Origin: Sutcliffiella horikoshii
GTDB lineage: Bacteria; Bacillota; Bacilli; Bacillales; Bacillaceae_I
NCBI GenBank assembly: GCA_001636495.1
Contig: KV440964.1
Location: 698,666 to 762,665 of the forward strand
DNA: 64,000 nt
Reading direction: 5' to 3'
Position numbers and translations under genes: made by a program. Shown here piece by piece: positions 35,137 through 44,005 of the stretch (the first letter of the stretch is position 1; every line of letters starts with the position of its first letter). The notes under the pieces are model-generated. The model was not told the origin of the DNA. It saw only the letters and a list, made by a program, of their open reading frames with translations, and searched no databases.

Positions 35137-35880
35137 TTACACGTGCAAGAAAGAATAAACGCGATCTTCTTCTAGCAGATTACCTACATAGAACGCACCA
35201 AACTCACCAAAACGCGCACTTACTTCATCAAAGCGCATTTCATACACAAGCTTCTTGAACTGAAGCGCTTCGTCCGCAAATAAAGTTACACCCCACTCGT
35301 AATCGTCGAAACCGACAGATCCAGTGATGACTTGCTTCACTTTTCCTGCATACTGACGGCCGATCATTCCATGGCTGCGCATCATGCGGCGACGGTCTTC
35401 CATCGGCAACATGTACCAGTTATCTTCCCCGTTGCGACGCTTGTCCATCGGGTAGAAGCAGACATGCTTCGCTTTTGGAAGTTCCGGGTATAGTCTAGCA
35501 AGGATTTGCGGGTTCTCGTAAGGGTCCTCGCCTTCCGGTAAATAGTTGCTAAGCTCCACAATCGACACATAAGAGTGCACAGGAATTGTGTATTGAGCCA
35601 AAGTTGTCTTATTAAATTCGTTCTCGATATCATTCAATTCTTCCAACGTTGGACGAAGGAGCATCATCATGAAGTCCGCTTTTTGTCCCACGATGGAGTA
35701 CAACGCATGGCTTCCGTTTTTTTCTAACTGAACTGTGTTCCATTTCTCCACAAGTCCAAGGAATTCATTAATAGCCGTTTGGCGTTCTTCGCTAGAAAGA
35801 GTCTTCCAAAGGGCCCAATCTACCGTACGAAAATCATGGAGGCAATACCAGCCGTCCAATGTTTGAGCTGCTTCACTCAT
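35137..35880 (-). CDS. hemQ: Coproheme decarboxylase
   Basis: A 247-residue chlorite-dismutase-family enzyme that converts coproheme to protoheme, the last step of the coproporphyrin-dependent haem route of Gram-positives. Tyr143 in CFYPMDKRR fits the radical-forming tyrosine and His170 in RRMMRSHG the haem ligand of known HemQ proteins. ATG at 35880 ([11 protein letters not shown]) is chosen over the GTG three codons earlier, which lies in the GAGGAG ribosome site. The pta gene is divergent from it, as in B. subtilis (ywfI-ywfJ). Confidence 0.94.
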   Translation of the reverse strand: MSEAAQTLDGWYCLHDFRTVDWALWKTLSSEERQTAINEFLGLVEKWNTVQLEKNGSHALYSIVGQKADFMMMLLRPTLEELNDIENEFNKTTLAQYTIPVHSYVSIVELSNYLPEGEDPYENPQILARLYPELPKAKHVCFYPMDKRRNGEDNWYMLPMEDRRRMMRSHGMIGRQYAGKVKQVITGSVGFDDYEWGVTLFADEALQFKKLVYEMRFDEVSARFGEFGAFYVGNLLEEDRVYSFLHV

Positions 35881-36059
35881 TGCAATCACTCCTCAATAAG
35901 ATTGTCTATGTACCCTTCCTTACTATATCACAGTTTTGCCATGACTTCCTGTAAGTAAAACTCCGAAATTGTGAAAGCTTCATGAATAGGATGGGGCAGC
36001 ACAGATACAATAGTAGGGCATAGATGGAGCAGTTTTTTTTGAAAATAAAGACTTTTTTC

Positions 36060-36073
36060 TGTAAGCGATAACA
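36060..36073 (+). promoter_or_regulatory. CcpA cre box upstream of pta
   Basis: TGTAAGCGATAACA fits every defined position of the cre consensus. It lies about 56 bases before the likely transcription start, the spacing at which CcpA activates pta in B. subtilis. Confidence 0.85.
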
Positions 36074-36087
36074 ATAGAGGGTATCGG

Positions 36088-36115
36088 TTGCTTTTCCATG
36101 TTGAAGGAGTATCCT
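36088..36115 (+). promoter_or_regulatory. Candidate pta promoter
   Basis: TTGCTT, a 16-base spacer and TATCCT, about 44 bases before the GTG start. Confidence 0.5.
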
Positions 36116-36158
36116 AAAAAGTAGAAGCGAAAATAAAGCGGATTAAGGAGTGACCTTT

Positions 36159-37133
36159 GTGAGCGATTTATTTGAAACATTAAAAGACAAAGTAGCAGGA
36201 AAAGATATAAAGATTGTATTCCCAGAAGGCAGTGACGAGCGTGTGTTAACGGCCGTTGCGCGTCTGGCTGCAGAAAACATGGTTCAACCAATCGTGGTTG
36301 GAGACCTAGACGAAATCAACGGACTGGCTTCCGAGTTAAAATTAACACTGGACGGCGTGGAAATTTACGACCCAAAAACATACGAAAACATGGACGAGCT
36401 TGTGGCGTCTTTCGTGGAGCGTCGTAAAGGAAAAGCAACAGAAGAGGATGCACGCAAAATCTTGTTGAACCCGAACTACTTCGGCACCATGCTTGTACAC
36501 GTGAACCGTGCGCAAGGACTTGTAAGTGGCGCGGCGCATTCAACAGCGGACACCGTGCGTCCGGCATTACAAATCATCAAAACAAAAGAAGGCGTACGCA
36601 AGACTTCTGGTGTGTTCATTATGGTTCGTAACGATGAGAAATATGTATTCGCGGACTGCGCGATCAACATTTCTCCAGACAGCAACGACTTGGCGGAAAT
36701 TGCAGTGGAAAGTGCGGCAACAGCGAAAATGTTCGGTATCGAGCCCAAAGTAGCGATGCTAAGCTTTTCTACAAAAGGGTCAGCAAAATCTCCAGAAACA
36801 GAGCGTGTAGTAGAAGCTGCCCGCATTGCATCAGAACGTGCACCTGAACTTGTGGTGGACGGAGAGTTCCAATTTGATGCAGCATTTGTCCCATCTGTAG
36901 CGGAAAAGAAAGCACCAGGTTCTAAAATTCAAGGGGACGCAAACGTATTCGTATTTCCAAGCCTGGAAGCAGGAAACATCGGCTACAAAATCGCCCAACG
37001 CCTAGGAAACTTCGAAGCAGTAGGACCAATCCTACAAGGCCTCAACAAACCAGTGAACGACCTATCCCGCGGCTGCAGCGTAGAAGACGTCTACAAGCTT
37101 GCGCTGATCACGGCAGGACAAACAGTGAACTGA
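36159..37133 (+). CDS. pta: Phosphate acetyltransferase
   Basis: A 324-residue enzyme that exchanges acetyl-CoA and acetyl phosphate, the first step of acetate overflow. The short form lacks the N-terminal regulatory domains of E. coli Pta, as usual in Bacillus. Conserved parts include KIVFPEGSDERV and the SAKSPETERV loop. GTG at 36159 has AAGGAG 9 bases upstream; the earlier GTG at 36150 overlaps it. The cre box upstream implies activation by CcpA on glucose. A perfect terminator follows. Confidence 0.95.
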   Translation: MSDLFETLKDKVAGKDIKIVFPEGSDERVLTAVARLAAENMVQPIVVGDLDEINGLASELKLTLDGVEIYDPKTYENMDELVASFVERRKGKATEEDARKILLNPNYFGTMLVHVNRAQGLVSGAAHSTADTVRPALQIIKTKEGVRKTSGVFIMVRNDEKYVFADCAINISPDSNDLAEIAVESAATAKMFGIEPKVAMLSFSTKGSAKSPETERVVEAARIASERAPELVVDGEFQFDAAFVPSVAEKKAPGSKIQGDANVFVFPSLEAGNIGYKIAQRLGNFEAVGPILQGLNKPVNDLSRGCSVEDVYKLALITAGQTVN

Positions 37134-37162
37134 AATATAAAGATCTATAATGGTATCTAAGT

Positions 37163-37200
37163 AAAAGAGGTATGTGCCGCAATAGCACATACCTCTTTTT
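37163..37200 (+). terminator. Terminator of pta
   Basis: AAAAGAGGTATGTGC with GCACATACCTCTTTT, a 15-bp perfect stem. Confidence 0.9.
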
Positions 37201-37231
37201 ATTATTCGACGTCGAAAGGGAAAATCCTTTG

Positions 37232-37244
37232 GGGGTCTGACCCC
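37232..37244. repeat. GGGGTCTGACCCC palindrome, copy C
   Basis: The bare 13-bp core abuts the stop codon of the small minus-strand gene. Confidence 0.6.
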
Positions 37245-37454
37245 TTATGGACTTTCCTCTTCCATCTCGTTAATCCTCTGAGTGTTTGCGGCCACAATTA
37301 GTTCTAAACGCTGGAGGCGTTCTTCTAGGTAACGGATGTAGATGTCTCTGTCAAAGGTGTTACCAAGGACGTTTCTAGCTCCTCTTCTTGATGAGCAGGA
37401 GCTGCAGCCGCAGGACGGCCCACATTGATTATGTTGTGAATAATAAATTCCCAT
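37245..37454 (-). CDS. Small cysteine-rich coiled-coil protein
   Basis: 69 residues. The N-terminal third is cysteine- and serine-rich (CGPSCGCSSCSS), and the C-terminal half is a clear amphipathic helix (YLEERLQRLELIVAANTQRI). GGAGG precedes the ATG. No family is recognised. The Cys-cluster plus helix layout and the nearby gerQ, rsfA and Cys-rich repeat protein genes make a spore-surface role conceivable, but this is inference only. Confidence 0.65.
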   Translation of the reverse strand: MGIYYSQHNQCGPSCGCSSCSSRRGARNVLGNTFDRDIYIRYLEERLQRLELIVAANTQRINEMEEESP

Positions 37455-37577
37455 TGTTTTTCCTCCGTTCTAAAATAGTTACCTATCTTTACATTATTCA
37501 ATCAACCCTAAATCTGTTAAAAGAACGGAGAGAAAAATAGGAAGTCGTTTTAGTCTGCCTGAACGTATCGACTAAGC

Positions 37578-37606
37578 TTTCCATCCTCTTTTTCATGTAT
37601 TATAAT
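37578..37606 (+). promoter_or_regulatory. Candidate lipL promoter
   Basis: TTTCCA, a 17-base spacer and a perfect TATAAT at 37601-37606. Confidence 0.55.
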
Positions 37607-37654
37607 GCAAAGGACACAACAGTACGGATAAAGTAGAGGAGTTTATAACCAACC

Positions 37655-38509
37655 ATGACAGATCAAAACTTATCGTCGGCGCTAGAACTGTTGAAACAAC
37701 CAAGCTGGCGTATTATAGACCAATCATCATTAGGAACCAATTTTCACGCTCTCCAATCTTTTGCAATGGACGACACGCTCTGTACATCTGTTGGAAAGGG
37801 GCAAAGCGGAGCGGTTTGCCGGACATGGGTCCATCACAATACAATTGTCCTCGGCATTCAGGACACCCGGCTACCGCACCTACAAAAAGGGATCGACTAT
37901 CTGAACAATCAAGGCTATGAAGTCATCGTAAGAAACTCTGGCGGGCTTGCTGTCGTTCTTGATAGCGGAGTACTAAATATTTCACTCGTGTTCCCTGAAG
38001 GCGAAAAGGCCATCGATATAAACAGGGGATATGATGCGATGTGGGAACTAATTAAGCATATGTTTCGCGATATACCTCACCTGATTGAAGCTAAGGAAAT
38101 AGTAGGTTCTTATTGTCCAGGGAGCTATGACCTTAGTATTCGAGATAAAAAATTCGCCGGGATTTCCCAACGTAGAATCCGAGGTGGAATAGCCGTTCAA
38201 ATCTACCTTTGCGTAAATAAAAGTGGTTCAGAACGTGCAAAAATAATAGGAGAATTTTACAAGCTTTCCCTACAAGGAGAACAAACAAAATTCGCCTTTC
38301 CCACGATAGAGCCAGATGTGATGGCTTCCTTATCTGATCTGACAGGCCAACCTATCACCGTACAAGATGTGATGTTGCGTTTGCTGACATCGTTAAAAGA
38401 AACAAGCGGCACTATTTTCGCGAACACCTTACAAGCGGACGAATTAGAACTGTACAAGCATTACTATGATCGAATAGTGGAAAGAAATGAAAAAGTACTT
38501 GGGAGCTAG
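37655..38509 (+). CDS. lipL: Octanoyl-[GcvH]:protein N-octanoyltransferase
   Basis: A 284-residue amidotransferase of the biotin/lipoate ligase fold that moves octanoyl groups from GcvH to E2 subunits in lipoate synthesis. The acyl-accepting cysteine is Cys154 in [11 protein letters not shown]. The lysine in [11 protein letters not shown] and the [11 protein letters not shown] loop are also as expected. Length and position after pta match B. subtilis ywfL. The ribosome site AGAGGAG precedes the ATG. A strong terminator follows. Confidence 0.93.
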   Translation: MTDQNLSSALELLKQPSWRIIDQSSLGTNFHALQSFAMDDTLCTSVGKGQSGAVCRTWVHHNTIVLGIQDTRLPHLQKGIDYLNNQGYEVIVRNSGGLAVVLDSGVLNISLVFPEGEKAIDINRGYDAMWELIKHMFRDIPHLIEAKEIVGSYCPGSYDLSIRDKKFAGISQRRIRGGIAVQIYLCVNKSGSERAKIIGEFYKLSLQGEQTKFAFPTIEPDVMASLSDLTGQPITVQDVMLRLLTSLKETSGTIFANTLQADELELYKHYYDRIVERNEKVLGS

Positions 38510-38520
38510 TGATACCTGAG

Positions 38521-38561
38521 CCAGGCATATCGTGTTTATACACGTTATGCCTGGTTTTTTT
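38521..38561 (+). terminator. Terminator of lipL
   Basis: CCAGGCATA with TATGCCTGG, an inner CGTG/CACG stem, and a run of T. Confidence 0.9.
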
Positions 38562-38632
38562 GCACCTATATAGGTAGTCATTAATAACCTATCAATAGAA
38601 ACAGTGTGAAAACACATAAAGAAGGTGTGTAA

Positions 38633-40135
38633 ATGAGCTGTAAGTGTTGCAAGAAAAAGAAGTGTTGCTGTAAACCTAAGCCAAAACCAAAACAATGTAA
38701 TATTCACTTGTTTGTTCATGCGGTGGTGACTTGTGAGGACACCATCGAAGGGATTGTAGAATGTGACGGAAGGCCAGTAGAGGGTGCCAGGGTGGTAATT
38801 TCTGTTGAGCCTGCAGGAATAATGGTCACACCAAACCCAGTTTTTACAGATGAAAGAGGAAACTTTCAAACGACCATTATTATACCGGATGATACACCAG
38901 AAACACCGGCTACTATCACTGCCACGACTTCCATAAACGATCAATTACTTTCCACTTCATTGGATTTTATCGCAGTATGTGAGGAGTCTTGTGAAATTAC
39001 TTTATTCCCTGATGGGACGCGCATTATCTGTGACGGTTTTATAGATGGAAGGGTCACCTGCGGAGGCGTTCCTATAGAGGGAGTTGAAGTTTTTCTTGAT
39101 AGTAGTGACCACACTATTGTTATTTTTAATGAAAACGGCCTGCCGGTTCAGAGTGTTTTCACTGACTCAACGGGTGTCTATATGGCGGGAGTATCCGTTC
39201 CACCTGGTACACCCGAGACCACCGTTACAATAACAGCCACAACCACTGTAGGATCAGAGACCGTATCCGCTGAAATTGAAGTGGATGTAGTTTGTGATGA
39301 ACCTTGTCAGCTGACCCTCAATGTCCCGCCATTTATCGATTGCTCGGCGACACTGACAGGAAATATAAGTTGCAACGACGTGCCGCAACCAGGTGCATTG
39401 ATATTCTTTGAGAGTTACCCTGCCATTGTAAGGTTTGAGCCGAATCCAGCAACTTCTGATGCAAACGGCAACTTCACCGTAGATGCGATAGTGAATGAAG
39501 GTATCGAAAACATGAATGTTATGATCACCGCCAGAACAACCGTAGATACCCGGCCGATTGTCTTCCATGTTTCTTCGACGGTAGAGTGTCTTCCGGAGGA
39601 ACAGTGTCCATGTAAATTCAGGTTAGGTATACAAGGGAATCGGGCAACCGCGATTGTACAATTATTTGAGCCGAGTGGTCAAACCACATTACCGGGATTT
39701 ATAAATGTCACCGTTGTTCAATGTTTTACTGGGGGACCGAACTGTAACCCTGCTGTAGATAACTTCAATATCTCTTTTACGGGGTCCGGGGGACAGACCA
39801 TCAACTTCGTCCAAGGGAGAAGAGTAGAGATCTTCTGTGAAAATAACAATACGACAGCAAGGGTTGTGGGAATGGCTTCAGCAAGTGGCAATCAGATTGA
39901 CGGAGTGTTTGAAGTAATCATTGAATTGAGCATTCTCGGTGCCAGTAATCAAGGCTTATGGACCATCATTGCCTCGGATAACCTTGGAACAGTTTTCTTC
40001 ACCACATTCACCGCCACCCTAAGCCCAGTCACCTCCATCAGCAACTGCGGTGTCCTTGGAGTGCCAAGAGCGCTTGACCCTCCAGCCTGCAACAAATGCA
40101 AAAAACATCCCCCTAAATGTGGATGCAAAAAATAA
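38633..40135 (+). CDS. Cys/Lys-capped protein with three Ig-like repeats
   Basis: A 500-residue protein with no signal peptide. The first 20 residues are almost only Cys, Lys and Pro (CKCCKKKKCCCK), and the last 15 are similar (CNKCKKHPPKCGCKK). Between them are three repeats of about 95 residues (roughly 23-118, 120-218, 222-318), each with paired cysteines, a GxVxCxGxPVxGA-like start and a TPETPATITATT-like end, which resemble bacterial Ig-like/carboxypeptidase-regulatory folds. A distinct beta-rich domain follows (325-485). I do not recognise the whole protein. Sitting among sporulation genes, it could be a disulfide-linked spore-surface protein; that is inference. Confidence 0.75.
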   Translation: MSCKCCKKKKCCCKPKPKPKQCNIHLFVHAVVTCEDTIEGIVECDGRPVEGARVVISVEPAGIMVTPNPVFTDERGNFQTTIIIPDDTPETPATITATTSINDQLLSTSLDFIAVCEESCEITLFPDGTRIICDGFIDGRVTCGGVPIEGVEVFLDSSDHTIVIFNENGLPVQSVFTDSTGVYMAGVSVPPGTPETTVTITATTTVGSETVSAEIEVDVVCDEPCQLTLNVPPFIDCSATLTGNISCNDVPQPGALIFFESYPAIVRFEPNPATSDANGNFTVDAIVNEGIENMNVMITARTTVDTRPIVFHVSSTVECLPEEQCPCKFRLGIQGNRATAIVQLFEPSGQTTLPGFINVTVVQCFTGGPNCNPAVDNFNISFTGSGGQTINFVQGRRVEIFCENNNTTARVVGMASASGNQIDGVFEVIIELSILGASNQGLWTIIASDNLGTVFFTTFTATLSPVTSISNCGVLGVPRALDPPACNKCKKHPPKCGCKK

Positions 40136-40160
40136 AAAGGGTGTCTGCACACTCTTTAAT

Positions 40161-40225
40161 GCATTGAAGAGGGGTCAGACCCCTCTTCAATGCTTTAAAG
40201 CAAGTGGGGTCAGACCCCTTTTTCT
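40161..40225. repeat. GGGGTCAGACCCC palindromes, copy D (double)
   Basis: A 33-bp palindrome GCATTGAAGAGGGGTC...GACCCCTCTTCAATGC (40161-40193) is followed by GTGGGGTCAGACCCCTTTTT. It lies between the convergent Ig-repeat protein gene and rsfA and could end both transcripts. Confidence 0.85.
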
Positions 40226-40233
40226 TTTTATCT

Positions 40234-41025
40234 TTATTCCGCCAGTTTCTCCAGGTTGCCGTTGCGGTCCATCATGAATTTGGATGGGACGTGTTCTTCT
40301 TCGTCGAATAGGACGAGTTTGCGGGCGCGGTTCATGATTTTCATGAGTGTTTCGTAGTCTTCTTGAACTGTGACCTGCTCGTCTTGGAGCTTTTGGACAC
40401 GTTTTTCGAGCTCGTTATTCGCACGCGACAATTCGGCATTTTCTTTTACTAATCTCTCATTTTCCTGTTGTAGAGCGCTAGTATGGACGTTTGAGTGTTT
40501 CATGGTTTGTAAGAAACCAATCACCTGCTCCATCGATAGAGCGGCTCCATTCCCGCTGCCACTGCCATACGTAGAAAATGCTGGCTGCGACTTCAGCTCT
40601 GCTGCTCTTCTTTCCACCCTCGTTTGAGGGGCTGTCGCAGGCTGCTGGGACGGTTGCTGTGGTGCAAATGCTCCATATGCTTCAAACGATTCCGAGGACG
40701 GCTGTTCCTCCATCTGCTCCAACACAAACGGCAATTCCTCATTCACCACTGTTTCAGGTGGGGTGTACAATAGCTTCTTCGTAGGCTGGCCAAGGGCACG
40801 CTGACGTTGCTTTCGCTGCTTTTTCGCTAGTTGTAGCGCCTTCTCATAATCATGGCGGACGACCGCGTTCCAGCGGAATCCACATGCAGCGGATGTGCGG
40901 TTCAGCTTGTCGCCGACCTCCTCAAAGGCATTCAGCTGTGTGCTTCCTTCACGGACATGGCGCAGGACGGTTTCTGCCAACAACAAATCATTCTCTTCGG
41001 ACCAAGCATCTTGACGATCTTTCAT
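40234..41025 (-). CDS. rsfA: Prespore-specific regulator RsfA
   Basis: About 263 residues. The N-terminal 65 are a Myb/SANT-like DNA-binding region ([38 protein letters not shown]), the middle is Gln/Pro-rich, and about residues 190-240 form a strong coiled coil. RsfA tunes sigma-F-dependent genes in the forespore. ATG at 41025 follows AAGGGAG; the longer frame includes that site. The position before ywfO matches B. subtilis ywfN. Confidence 0.9.
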   Translation of the reverse strand: MKDRQDAWSEENDLLLAETVLRHVREGSTQLNAFEEVGDKLNRTSAACGFRWNAVVRHDYEKALQLAKKQRKQRQRALGQPTKKLLYTPPETVVNEELPFVLEQMEEQPSSESFEAYGAFAPQQPSQQPATAPQTRVERRAAELKSQPAFSTYGSGSGNGAALSMEQVIGFLQTMKHSNVHTSALQQENERLVKENAELSRANNELEKRVQKLQDEQVTVQEDYETLMKIMNRARKLVLFDEEEHVPSKFMMDRNGNLEKLAE

Positions 41026-41260
41026 ATATAATCCAACTCCCTTATTCAATCATCGTTCTGTCTATATTTTTGACGGAGAAAAAAATATTTATACATATTC
41101 ATAGAAAAAATTACTAGATTGTTATCTGTCGCTATTTTCGCCTCAAATCTCCTAGAAACGAACTTGCATTGTCCATGGATTCCCTGTAAAATACCTTTTA
41201 GCTAATGAACGATAAAGTGATTCCATTCACTTTTTAATAAGAAAGGGCTGTGTAAACACC

Positions 41261-41485
41261 ATGGCAAATGAGTTTCGCATTTGTGATGACTGCGACGCAA
41301 CCAACGTGAAAACCTTGATTCCGAAACTGAAAAAAGTGGATGAGGGAGCATGTGTGGAAGTAGGCTGTCAATCCTATTGCGGGCCGGGAAGAAAGAAGTC
41401 GTTTGCATTCGTAAACAACCGTCCTGTCTCCGCCCCAACAGAAGATGAACTAATTGAAAAAATAGAGAAAAAGTTAAAGAAATAA
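41261..41485 (+). CDS. DUF1450 (YuzB-like) small protein
   Basis: 74 residues with cysteines in two pairs (CDDC near residues 8-11, and [13 protein letters not shown]), the DUF1450 pattern, and a charged C-terminal helix. The cysteines may bind a metal or form a thiol centre; no function is established. AAGAAAGGG lies upstream of the ATG. A terminator follows. Confidence 0.8.
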   Translation: MANEFRICDDCDATNVKTLIPKLKKVDEGACVEVGCQSYCGPGRKKSFAFVNNRPVSAPTEDELIEKIEKKLKK

Positions 41486-41521
41486 AAAATCGCCTCTGTA
41501 TCCCTGCAAAGGTGATTTTTT
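41484..41521 (+). terminator. Rho-independent terminator
   Basis: AAAAATCGCCT pairs with AGGTGATTTTT (one G-U pair), followed by T. Confidence 0.75.
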
Positions 41522-41583
41522 ATTCGCCTTTTCTAGGAAACAAGACTAAGCCGCAACGAAGTAGGGTAAACGCTTAGAAGGAG

Positions 41584-41705
41584 TTTCCCTGTTAGTCGGA
41601 GTGCAGGGTGTTCGACTCGGGAGGGAGATAGAGGTAGACTTGAGACCCCACAGGCGAAGCCGAGGAGGCTCAAGCACCGCCCCTCGGAAAGCGAACAACC
41701 AAAAC
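41584..41705 (+). repeat. Palindromic repeat family R, copy 8
   Basis: CTTGAGACCCC pairs with GAGGCTCAAG. The left end is TTTCCCTGTTAG, but the right outer arm is degraded. It lies between the DUF1450 gene and ywfO. Confidence 0.8.
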
Positions 41706-41780
41706 CACCTTTTCTTGTAAAATATTTACGATATAATAGAGTTAGATAAATATTATGCCGAAAATAAAGAGGTCAGCCAA

Positions 41781-43079
41781 ATGAGTTATGCTACGGAAAA
41801 ACTGAGTGAAGAAAAGGTGTTTAAAGATCCTGTGCACAGATATGTCCATGTGCGCGACAGGGTCGTTTGGGATTTAATCGGGACAAGGGAATTTCAGCGT
41901 TTGCGCCGAATCCGCCAGCTTGGGACCACCTTTTTGACGTTTCATGGTGCCGAACACAGTCGTCTCAACCATTCATTGGGAGTATACGAGATTGTTCGCC
42001 GCATCATTGATGACGGATTTGAGGGAAGACAGGACTGGAATCCAGATGATCGCCTGTTATGCTTGTGCGCAGCCTTACTGCACGACCTGGGGCATGGTCC
42101 TTTTTCACATTCCTTTGAAAAGGTGTTCCACCTAGATCATGAAGATTTTACCCAAGCCATTATTCTCGGGGATACCGAAGTAAACGCCGTCCTTAAAAAA
42201 GTCCATAAGGATTTTCCGAAAGATGTGGCTGAGGTTATCGCCAAAACGTATAAAAATAAATTAGTGGTTAGCATGATTTCTAGTCAGATAGATGCTGACA
42301 GAATGGACTACCTGCAGCGTGACGCCTATTTTACCGGAGTCAGCTATGGTCATTTCGATATGGAGCGAATTCTTCGCGTCATGCGCCCGAGAGAAGATCA
42401 GGTTGTCATTAAATCAAGCGGAATGCATGCGGTGGAAGATTATATCATGAGCCGCTATCAGATGTATTGGCAGGTTTATTTTCACCCTGTAACACGAAGT
42501 GCAGAAGTAATTTTGACAAAGATTTTGCACCGTGCCAAACAATTACACCAAGAATATTACACATTTAAATATCATCCTGTTCATTTTTACTCTCTTTTTG
42601 AGGAAGAAATTTCAGTAGAGGATTACATAAAACTTGATGAAGCAGTGGTTATGTACTATTTCCAATCCTGGCAGGAAGAAGAAGATTCGATATTAAGTGA
42701 CTTATGTCGACGATTCATGAACAGGAATTTGTTTAAATACGTCGAATTTAATCCTAATAAGCAAATGATGGACTTGATGGAACTCACAAGTCTCTTTAAA
42801 AAGGCGGGCATCGACCCTGCTTACTATCTAGTGGTGGACTCCTCCTCCGACCTGCCGTACGACTTCTATCGTCCGGGAGAAGAAGAGGAGCGCCTTCCGA
42901 TTCACCTGCTTATGCCAAACGGGGATGTGCGTGAGCTTTCTAGGGAATCTGAAATTGTGGATGCCATTTCCGGCAAAAGAAGAACCGATCACAAGCTTTA
43001 TTTTCCACAAGACATACTAGATGATCTATCGACCAAGAAGGCGGCAAAGAAAAAAATCAGAGAGATACTTGGAATATAG
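41781..43079 (+). CDS. ywfO: HD-domain phosphohydrolase YwfO
   Basis: A 432-residue protein. The HD domain spans about 45-200 with H66 in HGAEHSRLNHSLGVYE and the HD pair in LLHDLGHGPFSHSFE, then D in SSQIDADRMDYLQRDA, the layout of dGTPase/SAMHD-like enzymes. YwfO-type proteins are thought to act on nucleotides. The second half is helical and less characterised. AGAGGTCAG precedes the ATG. The ywgA gene follows by about 33 bases, as in B. subtilis. Confidence 0.9.
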   Translation: MSYATEKLSEEKVFKDPVHRYVHVRDRVVWDLIGTREFQRLRRIRQLGTTFLTFHGAEHSRLNHSLGVYEIVRRIIDDGFEGRQDWNPDDRLLCLCAALLHDLGHGPFSHSFEKVFHLDHEDFTQAIILGDTEVNAVLKKVHKDFPKDVAEVIAKTYKNKLVVSMISSQIDADRMDYLQRDAYFTGVSYGHFDMERILRVMRPREDQVVIKSSGMHAVEDYIMSRYQMYWQVYFHPVTRSAEVILTKILHRAKQLHQEYYTFKYHPVHFYSLFEEEISVEDYIKLDEAVVMYYFQSWQEEEDSILSDLCRRFMNRNLFKYVEFNPNKQMMDLMELTSLFKKAGIDPAYYLVVDSSSDLPYDFYRPGEEEERLPIHLLMPNGDVRELSRESEIVDAISGKRRTDHKLYFPQDILDDLSTKKAAKKKIREILGI

Positions 43080-43112
43080 GCAACGGCTAAGGTTAGGAGA
43101 TGAAAGGGTTTG

Positions 43113-43616
43113 TTGACAGATCACGCAAAATTAATGAAGGTGTTTGCATCCGCAGGAGAAGTCATCGGGAGAAAGAAACTGCAGAAAATGGTGTATATCG
43201 CAAAAAAGCTGAACTACCCATTTTATGAAAAGTACAATTTCCATTTTTACGGACCATATTCAGAAGAAGTGACACTAAGGGTGGAAGAACTTTGCAATCT
43301 CGGGTTCTTAAGTGAGCTGAAAGAGAACAAAGGCGGCTACTCCCAATACCGCTACACCTTGACCGAAAATGGAGAAGAGTTCCTGACACACTACGACCTG
43401 GAAATGCCGCACCTGAACGAATGCATGACCCAGATGAACGAACAGAGCTCCCGCTTTTTAGAGCTCGTGTCCACGGTGCTGTTCTTCGAGAACCTGCCAC
43501 GCGAAGAGGTAAAAGAAAAAGTCTTCACCTTGAAAAGCAAGCAGCGCTACACGGCGGAAGAAGTGGACGAGGCGTACGAGTACATTGAGAATTTACGTGC
43601 ATGTATAAAACAATGA
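43113..43616 (+). CDS. ywgA: YwgA-family protein
   Basis: About 167 residues, soluble and largely helical. The segment GRKKLQKMVYIAKKLNYPF followed by YEKYNFHFYGPYSEEV is the signature of YwgA proteins and recalls the PanA/GepA/SocA-like antitoxin fold (Q-x-x-YxAx..GPY). The role is unknown. The start is TTG at 43110 or 43113; AGGAGATG at 43095-43102 fits the second better. It is co-transcribed with ywfO. Confidence 0.78.
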   Translation: MTDHAKLMKVFASAGEVIGRKKLQKMVYIAKKLNYPFYEKYNFHFYGPYSEEVTLRVEELCNLGFLSELKENKGGYSQYRYTLTENGEEFLTHYDLEMPHLNECMTQMNEQSSRFLELVSTVLFFENLPREEVKEKVFTLKSKQRYTAEEVDEAYEYIENLRACIKQ

Positions 43617-43675
43617 TAATGGACGGACTAGGACTGAGGCTCGCGTGAGTTTTGTGAGCAGCCGGTCGCATAAAT

Positions 43676-43717
43676 AAAAGCCCAAGAGGATGGTTGGATC
43701 CTTTAGGGCTTTTTATT
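43676..43717 (+). terminator. Rho-independent terminator
   Basis: AAAAGCCC...GAGGAT pairs with ATCCTT...GGGCTTTT. It ends the ywfO-ywgA transcript. Confidence 0.8.
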
Positions 43718-43779
43718 TTTATAAGTGAGGGGCGATGGGTGGAGGATGCATACGTAGTGGATGGTCAAATTGTACCATT

Positions 43780-43875
43780 GTCACAATAACTGCGAAAAAA
43801 GTTACAATCAACGCTTGAAAAGTCACAATCCCACTCGTAAAAGTTACAATAACCTCTCAAAAAGTCACAATAACT
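43780..43875. repeat. Phased short-repeat array 2 (core GTYACAAT)
   Basis: GTCACAAT and GTTACAAT alternate at 43780, 43801, 43822, 43843 and 43864, exactly 21 bases apart. Each of the first four units ends in a run of four to six A, so the A-tracts are also in phase with two helical turns. The stretch 43718-44005 has no gene. Confidence 0.9.
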
Positions 43876-44005
43876 TAAACTCCTACGAAATCCACCGTTA
43901 ATTTCGTCTGAAACTCCCCCGATCGCCATATAAAAACGCTTAGCCGCTCCCCTAAAAGGGAATGATACCTACAAAAAGCCCATAAAAAAGAGGAGTAACA
44001 TACAT

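Noticed and set aside
41723-41766. Sigma-D promoter before ywfO, because GCCGAAAATA occurs there
   Set aside because: No TAAA lies 14-16 bases upstream of that GCCG, so the match is only to the -10 half.
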